DNA of 64,000 nucleotides from Perilla frutescens. Lineage: Eukaryota > Streptophyta > Magnoliopsida > Lamiales > Lamiaceae. The DNA lies in assembly GCA_026008535.1 (NCBI GenBank), contig BRKX01000009.1:35725001-35789000 (forward strand), given 5' to 3'. The translations under genes and the position numbers were made by a program. Positions 55,714 through 64,000 of this stretch are shown one piece after another. The notes under the pieces are model-generated. The model saw nothing but the letters and a program-made list of their open reading frames with translations. It was not told the origin of the DNA and made no database searches. Numbering within the stretch: the first letter of the stretch is position 1; every line of letters starts with the position of its first letter.

Positions 55714-56710
55714 CACTACAAAAAATATGCATTTTAGCTACAGATAAATGTCAAAAATCCATCGTTAAATCATTTTAACGACGGATCCAGCTCGTCGTTA
55801 GTCATCTTAATAATAAAATTAACGACGGAATAAAGTTAGCGACGGAAAAATTCCGTCGCTAAAAAAAATTCGAGCCCAGTTAGGGCAAGAGCTGTGGCCT
55901 AAGCCGCGTCGCCGAGCCGAGCCTGAGCCGATTGCGTGGAGGCTGAAGTAATTCATTGAATTCTGTCCCCCAAGAAAATCAAACCCGGACCTGTGCATAT
56001 GAGAGACATTACACCTTGAAGGTGTAACAATGTGGGCTAGCAAGTATTTTTGTTAAATTATAGAAATACACTATATATACACACACAAAACCTATTTTCA
56101 TAGAATTGCTATTTCCAAATTAAATAATTATAATATAAAGTAATAAAATCATTAAAACAAAAAATTATAAAAAAGTCATTAATTAGTAATTTAAAAATAA
56201 CAAAAGACATAAAATAATATAAAATAATATAAAATTATAAAAAAATTATAAAATTATAAAATAAAATATATTTGAAAAAGTAAAATAAATAAAAATAATA
56301 ACAATAATAATATAAAATTAATAAAAAATTTAAAAAGCTAAAATAAATAAAAAATTAAAATTTAAAAAAAAATTAATTTCAAATTCATAAATTAAGTATT
56401 AATTGGAAAATTAAAAATTTTAAAAAAATTTGCTACGGAATTATTCCATAGCTAATCTATCGCTAAGACAAAAAAATTAAAAAAATTAAAAATAATATTT
56501 AACGATGGATTTTTTCGTCTCTAAGCTAATGACATCCGTCGTTAAAATGAAAAATTAAAATTTAAAAATTAAAATACAATGTGTAATGATAGATTTTTCC
56601 GTCGTTAACTTAGAGACGGAAAAATCCGTCGTTAAACAAAAAAATCTTAATCTGTCGTTATTTTAACGACGAAATATTATTTGTCGCTAAATCGCGTTTT
56701 TCTTGTAGTG
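55714..56710. mobile_element. non-autonomous CACTA element, 997 bp
   Basis: The ends CACTACAAAAAATATGC and the reverse complement of TTTTTCTTGTAGTG form the TIR. TCA flanks both sides (55711-55713, 56711-56713), a perfect 3-bp duplication. Subterminal copies of TTAACGACGGA and its inverse fill both ends. The middle is very AT-rich and has no CACTA coding sequence. Confidence 0.85.
55865..56045 (-). mobile_element. tRNA-derived SINE inside the small CACTA element
   Basis: This GC-richer block is out of place in the AT-rich element. The minus strand has an A-box-like GCTAGCCCACATTGTTACA and a B-box-like GGTCCGGGTTTGATTTTC about 50 bp apart, and ends in a T run, as some plant SINEs do. Exact ends are uncertain. 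Confidence 0.5.
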
Positions 56711-56713
56711 TCA

Positions 56714-56864
56714 GTGACAGTCGAGTACAATAGGAGGCAGCCCCCTGCAATTTTTTTTTTACATATGAATATCACATATAATTAATTAAGATTAAGACTT
56801 TTAGAGCAAGGCATAATCCCCCACTCCTCCCAAGTTTAGGTTTAATTCATTTATTATTTTTTTA
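56714..56864. other. short spacer before SIRE element B
   Basis: No coding sequence. It continues the DNA into which the small CACTA element inserted. Confidence 0.4.
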
Positions 56865-58627
56865 TGTTGGTCACGGGCGAGTCGATATCAGTTTAGAGGG
56901 GGGGTGAATAAATTGATTAAAACTTTTTAATTCAAATGCAGAATAACAGGGCCCTTTGACTCGCTTAGTAAAACTTATCTATGCACAAACTTATTGATCA
57001 GTTAAGACAGTTTGAGTGCAGCTTGTGTGGATATTGTGTGCAGTTCAAAGATATACAATAACCAAAACAGTACAGTACACAATTGATTTATAAAGGTTCG
57101 AAGTCTCAAACTTCTACGTCCTCTCTTCCTTCCGCAGAAGGGCAACTTCACTATATAACTTGAATTTCTTTACAAATTACACAATGAAGGACAGTTGGCT
57201 GAACCTGGTAATTGCTCGCTACCTCAGCGGTCGACGGCTCACACTTGAAGTCCCTAACTGCTCGCTAGGAAGGTAGGTGCTATTGTCGTTTTTACAAGGT
57301 TTTAAATCTCTTTCGATCTTCAATAGGTTAGTCTTGAACAGTGGGTATCAACTGATGTGCTCCTTCAAATTGAGCTGGATAGTTGATCGTTGTATAGCTG
57401 AAACTGAGAAGGCTGCCCTGGCTGGATCGTCAACAGCTGGCTAAATATCTTGACTCTGTGAATTCTTCTTCTCAGTTGGACTCTCGCAGTTTCTATCAAA
57501 TGCTAAACTTGAGCTTGAGTGGGAGAGAGAAAGAAAAGCTCTTGCTTGTATATGCGAAAGTTGTGAAGGCGAAGAGTTGTTTAAACTCTAATTCACTCGT
57601 CTTTTATAGAGGAGTGATTTTATGACCGTTGAGTTCCATCGATCGGTGGCTCTGTTGCTCATCAATGGAAGATGGTCTTTGTTGATCGCTGGAGCTTTTG
57701 GTTGAAGTAGTCGTTACTCTACCAATCGATCTTTATTGGATATTTAATTCCAAGATCTCCGTTGAAGCATTTATTCTAAGATTCGCCGGTTTAAGCAATA
57801 ACTTCAGGGTTTCTCTGGCTTCAGTTTTGAGTTCCAGTTAGCAGTACTGAACTTGTCTGTTCAGCTTGGCCATTGCTCTAGTTGGCAATTCTGAGCTTGT
57901 CAGCTGAGTTTGGCTATTTCTCCAGTTGGCAGTTCTGAGCTCATCAGCTGAGTTTGGCTATTCCTCCAGTTGGCAGTTCTGAGCTCGTCAGCTGAGTTTG
58001 GCTATTGCTCCAGTTGGCATTTCTGAGCTCGTCAGCTGAGTTTGGCTATTGCTCCAGTTGGCAGTTCTGAGCTCGTCAACTGAGTTTGGCTATTGCTCCA
58101 GTTGGCAGTTCTGAGCTCGTCAGCTCAGTTTAGCCATTGCTTCAGTTGGCAGTTTTGAGCTTTGTTTCCCTAGTTCGACTGATCTCAAATTCTTGGCTAG
58201 CTTGTCAGCTTGACTAATCATAAGCTGGCTGACTTCAGTTCTGGCCTTTAGCTGATCTGTCTTGTTTACTTCAGTTTTGGCTATCAATTGGATACTTCCA
58301 GTCTTCAGTTAAAACTGATCTCTTATCAGTTCCTTCAGTCTTAGTCAATTCTTTTCTATCTCAGCTCAGCTGACTTAGTTGTCAGTTTGTTACGACTGGT
58401 TCGTCTTTTTGACTCCTCAGTTGAGTTGACTTCTGACTGGATGACGTATCCTTCAGCTCGTAGACCATTCTCCAGATTGGTTGACTTTAGCTTTTCTTGA
58501 GTTCTTTTTCGATGCTCTGGATTGGTCAACTCAGATCTACAACTTGAATTTTTGTCAGTTTTCATAACTAAATTTTGACATCTCATCAAAACCTAATCTA
58601 GAGGTTCTTTGATAGTTTTTCCTAACA
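56865..58627 (-). repeat. 3' LTR of SIRE element B
   Basis: On the minus strand it begins TGTTAGG next to the purine tract and ends CCAACA. It is homologous to 41672-43361. The TATA box (minus, TATAAAAGAC) is at about 57599-57608. Confidence 0.85.
57834..58185. repeat. 44-bp minisatellite in the LTR of SIRE element B
   Basis: About eight copies at a constant 44-bp step (57834, 57878, 57922, 57966, 58010, 58054, 58098, 58142). The unit contains CCAGTTGGCAGTTCTGAGC. It occupies the same place in the LTR as in element A. Confidence 0.9.
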
Positions 58628-59179
58628 ATTTCCCCCTTTTTGATGATGTCAAAACTTTGTCTATGATGATGAAAAAACTGCAAATGTACGTTTGATATAC
58701 ATACTGTAGTTTTGCTTAAGCAGATTCTCGAAATTAGAGCAAATTTGATTCATAAAATTCATTCAAATATCAAAGCATTCAAGGTATGCATGAAATTCAA
58801 GTATTAGAGCATTCTTTCATTTTGGGCATGCTTTCATTCAGTTAATCAGAGCATTCAAACTGGCATGCTTTTATCCAAATTTCAGAGCATTATTGCACAT
58901 TCAAACTTCAAGTATCAGAGCATGTTATATCAGAGCATTATTGCACATTCAAACTTCAAGTATCAGAGCATTATCAACATAATCAAGACGTGATTTGAGA
59001 CATGATATTTGAAGAATTGAAGTATGTATTATATATTCACTTAGAGCATATTATATCCAAGCTTTCATCTTTTAAGAGTAATAGTAGTTAAAACTACTAA
59101 TTTACTTCCTGAAACTGCTCCTTTTCTTTCTACTTGATTTTCCTCTTTCTTGGACTCCCTGTGTTCTCCATGCTTCCCC
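58628..59179 (-). other. polypurine tract and 3' untranslated region, SIRE element B
   Basis: The minus strand reads AAAAAGGGGGAAAT directly before the LTR (58627-58642 on the plus strand), the likely plus-strand primer. A 48-bp tandem duplication lies at about 58883-58978. No coding sequence. Confidence 0.65.
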
Positions 59180-60814
59180 CTAAAGTTGATCTTCCCCCTC
59201 ATGATTAATTTCTCTTTGGATCTGATCCCAAAGAGTTAAGCATCCATCATCATACTGTCCATCTTCCCCCTTTTTGGCATCATCCAAAAGCTGGGATGGA
59301 TCGCATGATGGTATTGACAAGTTCGGCAAGAAGGTGAAGGCAGTTGCCAAATTGTCATCATGGAATGAGGGAACTGAAGGAATTTGCATGGGTGAGGAGA
59401 GCCATGCATAGGCTTCTTCAGTTGCCATGAACTGACCTTGATCAGAGGTGAGATAGACTTCTTGCTCTCTGAAGTTCATCAAGGCCAAGTTGGTGAAGAT
59501 CTCGTCAGTTGAAGGGATTGGTGGATCACCAATGAATGGTGTGAATGAGGAGTTGGCAGGTTCGTTGTCGGGGAGAGGAGCATCGGCTGGTATATTGAGC
59601 TGGATTCATTTGATCATCGAATCCATTATCTCCGATAGAGTTGGTGGCGAAGAGAGTGGATGATTCATCCAATTTCGACTCCATGTTCCTTCGTTGATCC
59701 AAAAGGTGGATCCACGGGTGCGGATGAGGTGAAACATTGTTGTCTCATCCAGTTAGAATCGCCATATGTGGTACTGAAGGTACCGCCGCAGTTGCTCGAA
59801 TAGAGAGGAGTCGGTTTCCTCAATGAGACCGAAGCAGCTGCTGAGCTGATGGTCTAAAACTTCTTTAAACTCAACCTCAATGGAGTCGCGATGGACTAAG
59901 GGCAGAGGTTGGGAGCTGGCTGATATTGTAGGCTGATCACTCAGCCTTGAAAGAGGCTCGTTCTCAATCAGCAACTGTCTTTCGTCAGATGAGCTGACGG
60001 GTGCTTCCAAAGGTGCTTTGCCACGACCTGAGTTGGAAGGTCCTTGTTGACGTGATCGCTTCGGGATCTGATGGCAGTAGATAGCTGGGAGCATGTCCCT
60101 TCTTCCGATTTGCTCGCCAGTTGGGATGACCTCTTCAAGCTGGCTTAGAAGGATATGGCTTATGTGACCCATAAACCCAATCTTCTCTCGGAATGAGCCA
60201 GTTGAGGGAACATATTCCGCTCGCTCTACATTTGCTCGCAGTTGAGCAAGAATGAAAGAGGCCCAGTCGGCTCTGCAACCGAAGTATAGAGCGGCCGTGA
60301 GATGTGCTTTGAGCTCGGAGAACTGGACCGTCTCAAAGTTTCCATGTAGGATATGGCCTGTGATATCCAAGAGTTGGATGATCTCACTGGGCATGCTCTC
60401 TTTTAGCCTGTGGGAGCAGTCATGGTGGTGTATGTGGGGACACTTCCAAATATCCCACAGTGCGTATTTGCACGGTAGATTGAGGTCCATTACGTCCGGG
60501 CCATCGCCGGGGAGTTGAAGGGTACACATCATCGTATCCTTTGTCACTGTGATCATTTGATTATGGACGATAGAGATGATGTTGCTGCCGGAGATGGTTG
60601 CGTTGTAGTAGAACTTTGCAACTTGAGCATGTATGTTCATGACTGGCATTAGAGTCAAGAACGGTAGCAACCCGGTTGCCTCCAATGGTCGATAAATTCT
60701 TTGAAAGCTTTCTGCACCCAGACGTGCATTAAGGAGCTCTAGATTTAGAGTCTTATCCTTTTTCACTTTGCGCTCTAGTGATTTGACATTTAACATCTGA
60801 AATGGGGGCTTCAT
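59180..60814 (-). pseudogene. SIRE element B envelope-position ORF C
   Basis: The start is MKPPFQMLNVKSLERK at 60814 and the frame is open for 353 codons to 59753. It then continues in the same frame past two stops to 59180. It matches the truncated ORF C of element A. Blocks include LMPVMNIHAQVAKFYYNA, TKDTMMCTLQLPGDG and, after the first stop, a STFWINEGTWSRNW block that parallels HGMSFW...WSIKW of ORF B. It is the least damaged extra ORF here. A TATA-like AATAAATATG lies about 128 bp upstream. Function unknown. Confidence 0.65.
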
Positions 60815-60939
60815 ATCTGCAAAGAGATGTTGTTGTTTTTAGATATGCAAGTGTGTTGAGAGGAGAGAGAGGGCTTGCAGATGATCAAAGCAAGAGTGAG
60901 AAAGAGTCTGCAGATGATCGGAGCCTTCATCTCCTTGCA

Positions 60940-60950
60940 CATATTTATTC
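60940..60950 (-). promoter_or_regulatory. TATA-like box of ORF C, element B
   Basis: The minus strand reads GAATAAATATG about 128 bp upstream of the ORF C start, the same spacing as in element A. Confidence 0.35.
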
Positions 60951-61484
60951 AACTTTGCATGCAGGAATCGAGGACACTCGATTGCTTTTCTTAGCTGATT
61001 AGCCATCCGATTTGATGGATGATTAGCTGAATTAATGATGCATGCATTCTAGCCGTTCGATCGTGAGGTAACTTTATGATCGTGTGGCTGAGAAGAAGCA
61101 ATTTTGAAAATGGGGTAGTTGCCATAAATAGCAAAATATTTTCTGCAGATCTTGCTATTTATATCTCAGTAGAAAATTATATTTTCTTTTTCTACTTTGA
61201 AGAGTTGATTTAATATCAATGCAGAGATATTAATGACAACTTGTGAGATAGAGCCCTATTTTCAAATTGTAACCGTTGAATGTAATATAAGAAATTTCAT
61301 AATCTCAACGGTAACAATGTAATTATGATAAGCTTTGAAAAATTTAAAAAAAACTTATCCTGATTCAGTTGGGATACAGTCCAACTGATTGACTACTCAG
61401 TGATTTGGATGATCAGTTGAGTCTTGATTCTTAGTTGTCACTGATGAGCTGGCTGAAGATGAAGCTGCAACTGGACTGAATTGA
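60951..61484 (-). other. spacer between ORFs B and C, element B
   Basis: Non-coding and homologous to 29697-30238 of element A. It contains ACCGTTGA and AACGGT motifs and many CAGTT/AACTG words near 61370-61500. Confidence 0.5.
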
Positions 61485-63362
61485 TCAGTTGGCTTGATCA
61501 GTTGCTTGGCTTTCAGTAGACAATTTCCGCTTCTTGAAGGGCCTAGCTGGACTGGCTGCACTACTTCCTTGAGAGGTAGTTTTGTTCTTTGGCAATTCAG
61601 GCCTTGCTGTTCTCCTGGCTTGGCGATGGTGAAGCTGGATGGCAACTGACGAGTTTTTCATCCTTTGACTAAGGGATTGTGAAGTTCCCTTTGTCGATGA
61701 CCGAAACTGATAATTTTTCATAGGCAGTTGCACGCCTTTTGAGCTCGATGTGAGTAGTGGAGTGACATAGCTCTTGGATAGGAGACTTGGTGATGTGGCA
61801 GTATCTTTATCATCACTATCACTCTCATCAGCATGCCTTGGATTCTTCTGAGAAACCACGGCTTTAGTATGCGGAAGATGAGGTTCTCTCCTTTTGGTGA
61901 GAGGTGGAGTTTGTCGTGATGGCTCAGCTGACTAACTTGATAGATTATCAAAGTTCAGTTTTCGACAAAGCGAGCCAATTGGGCAGTTGACTGGTTGATC
62001 GGCAGTTCCAATTGCTTGAGGCATGATGCTGGTCTTGAATTCTGCTAATAAGGCGGTTGCTGGAATCTTGTTGACAAGCCGGTGATTCATGATGTGCTGG
62101 ACTTGCACAATGGTTGGAGGAAATGGATTTGATGATCCTATCCATTTAATGCTCCAAGTTTCTTCACGTTGCCAGTAGCTCATGCCATGAAAGACAGTTA
62201 GCAAAAAGTGAGACTGGATGGACATAGAATGTCTCCAGTTATACCAGTAAAAATACCGGTAGAGTTGTTTGAACAGCTCTTGGTCACGTTGTGCAACAAA
62301 AGTAAAGTGAGTGAGAAGGAGACTGGTCACTTCCTTTTGTGCACCTTTGACTGCATATTCACCACTGTAGAAAGTGCGAATATTTTCTTCAGTCAGCTGG
62401 AAAGGAGGGCATGTGCTTCTGAAGTAGTCCGCTCCATAGTTTGGATGAGGGATTCCAATGAATGGAATATGCTCATCTGGATCAGAGCAAATCTAGAAAT
62501 CAACTGGTGATTCGTTCTTTGATTTTGGAGAATGAACAGCGTTGGCAGTTCAGTTGCTCGAAGAGTGGTTGCTTGTCTTGGCCTTGGCTTTTTTCTTTTT
62601 CCTTAGAGATTGAAGATGGGCAGTTCCTTTCTTGGGAATCCAGTCAGAGATAAGGACTGGTAATGATTCATCACTTGGAAGTTTCAGCAGGTCTTCAAGC
62701 ATTTTGCTCATTCTTAGAACAAGTCCTACCTTGGACTCAAATTTGCTAGATTTCTTTGAGTCTGAGGCCTTGATGACTTGATGCTTGAATTGTTAAAAGA
62801 CAAATTCTGCCCAGTTTGTTTGTCATCCTTAAGCAAGGTGAATCATAACCTTGTATCTCTCTTGGGTGAGTTGACTCAGGCTTCTAATAGCCCCGGACAA
62901 CATCTTGTTCGTTATGTCAAGTAGAACACCATACTCGGGCTTCAGGCCAGTTTTAGTGGTTGTAAAACTGAATTGCTTTTCACAGGTTGAAGCTTTCCAT
63001 TCTCTCCAGTATGACTCTGTAGATTCATTTAGTTCTTGAACGGATGAACCTTCCTGTGGGAGTTGGAACACTTCTGCAATTGTTCTTTCAGTGATTTGAA
63101 GTGGCCGTCCTTGAATCACTGATGACACTGTCTTTCCATCTGCAGATAATTTTGCTTGAAGCAAAAATTCACTCACCAAATTTTGTCTAACGAATTTTGG
63201 TGGTGTTTCCAGGTAGTGAAGAACTCCTGTCTTGTGGAGATTTGACAGAAGGGTTGGATTGCTTGATTCATCTAGAATCAATTGAAATTTCTTCCTGTCA
63301 AGGAATTTATCTCTCATAAGTTGTTCTTTGAAGGAATTTGAAGATCTAGATAATTGGGCCAT
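61485..63362 (-). pseudogene. SIRE element B envelope-position ORF B
   Basis: The start is MAQLSRSSNSFKEQ at 63362, and one frame runs to 61485. Stops lie near 62829-62790, 62490 and 61930. It matches ORF B of element A, with VLHYLETPPKFVRQNLVSEF, IAEVFQLPQEG and HGMSYWQREETWSIKW, and the same basic end (RPFKKRKLSTE). Function unknown. Confidence 0.65.
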
Positions 63363-63464
63363 CTTTGGGGTTGGCTGAGATTTTGGGAATTTCAAGATCT
63401 TTGAGAGAGAGAGTTTTTGAAATTGTAGGAGGAGGGGGCTTTTTGAGAGGCTTGAAGGAAGAGG

Positions 63465-63564
63465 CTTTTTATGAATGTTTGGACAGGTTCATAGATCTGA
63501 TGGTTGGAATGGTACTAGCCTCTAGCCTCTTTTGGTCGTTGGCATTTAATGACTTTGACACGTG
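63465..63564 (-). promoter_or_regulatory. putative promoter of ORF B, element B (TATA-like and CACGTG)
   Basis: A TATA-like TCATAAAAAGCC lies at about 63465-63473 and CACGTG at 63559-63564 within GACACGTGTC, next to CAACGGTC. The layout matches element A. Confidence 0.4.
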
Positions 63565-63729
63565 TCATTGTCTTTGCAACGGTCAAAATTTCAAAAATAA
63601 ATGTGAAGCTTGACATTTATTTGAAATTAAAAAGATAATCTTTTATAAATATATCAATAAATAATTACAAACTGATTAACAAGAAGTAAACTTAGGGCTT
63701 TTCTAATCAGGTTTAACTTGATCAGCCAC

Positions 63730-64000
63730 TTAGTCCTTCTTGTGATCAGTTTTCCTCCTTTTGGCCAGCGATTCTATGATGTCCTCTTCTTCATCCTAAT
63801 CGCTGCTTGCTGACTCAGTTTCAGCTAACTGAAGTCTTAGATGGGCTTGCAGCTGCTTGATTTGCTCAGTGTGCAGTTTAACCTGTTGCTGCAGGGTATG
63901 GATCAGTTCTTCATAGTACGGAGGGAGCTGGACTATTAAACGGCTTGGCTGATCATCGAACTGAACTGCTCTTGAGTCCGTTTCCTCTCCTGCTTCAGTT
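63730..64000 (-). pseudogene. SIRE element B envelope-position ORF A, C-terminal end
   Basis: The minus strand encodes the C-terminal glutamine-rich helix and KRRKTDHKKD end of ORF A, matching 32479-32706 of element A. A stop interrupts it at about 63798. The rest lies beyond the window. Confidence 0.6.

Larger units (their letters stand above)
56865..64000 (-). mobile_element. SIRE-type Ty1/copia element B, 3' part
   Basis: Minus-strand element of the same family as element A. Visible from the window edge inward: end of ORF A, ORF B, ORF C, 3' untranslated region, polypurine tract and 3' LTR. Pol, gag and the 5' LTR lie beyond the window. It supplies the 3' part that element A has lost. Confidence 0.85.

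Noticed and set aside
52433..56710. One single CACTA element spanning both CACTA termini
   Set aside because: ATT and TCA flanks do not match, whereas 55714-56710 alone has a perfect TCA duplication.

Overview
This is AT-rich nuclear DNA of a flowering plant, almost certainly a eudicot. The only apparently intact host gene is a plant-specific DUF247 (UPF0481) gene, and the rest is layered plant transposons: Ty1/copia SIRE-type, Ty3/gypsy Tekay-type and Athila-type, PIF/Harbinger, CACTA, SINEs and foldback MITEs. A lineage such as Lamiales is possible but cannot be shown from the sequence alone.

Layout. Positions 1-3193 hold the 3' end of a plus-strand SIRE-like copia element (decayed envelope-position ORF, polypurine tract, 3' LTR). 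Positions 3194-9861 are a minus-strand PIF/Harbinger remnant with a Myb/SANT-like gene and a DDE transposase; its Myb-like gene is split by a 3.5-kb solo LTR (3566-7112) flanked by the 5-bp duplication AACTC. A tRNA-derived SINE piece (about 9862-10051) precedes a plus-strand Tekay-like chromovirus element (10052-28861). A complete minus-strand Athila-like element (13683-25975) sits inside the Tekay polyprotein with a near-perfect 5-bp duplication, and the Tekay frame resumes on the far side. The Tekay 3' LTR stops abruptly at 28861, exactly where a minus-strand SIRE element (28862-43361) also begins in mid-ORF, which points to a deletion joining the two.

Positions 43362-50440 are non-coding: a partial gypsy LTR, short tandem duplications, and a cluster of three TIR elements flanked by TA microsatellites. 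The DUF247 gene occupies 50441-52132. Positions 52433-56713 are CACTA material: a decayed larger element with TNP2-like and Ptta/En-Spm-like remnants, a foldback MITE, and a 1-kb non-autonomous CACTA element with a TCA duplication that carries a SINE. From 56865 to the end runs the 3' part of a second minus-strand SIRE element of the same family as the first.

The most unusual theme is in the two SIRE elements. Downstream of pol they carry three related envelope-position ORFs in a row (A, B, C), each with its own TATA-like box about 110-190 bp upstream, and two with a CACGTG box. The Athila element also has a TATA-like box just upstream of its extra ORF. The SIRE elements are heavily loaded with the word CAGTT/AACTG, and the solo LTR holds two arrays of regularly spaced short palindromes. 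All retroelement ORFs here are broken by stops or frameshifts, so no autonomous element is visible.
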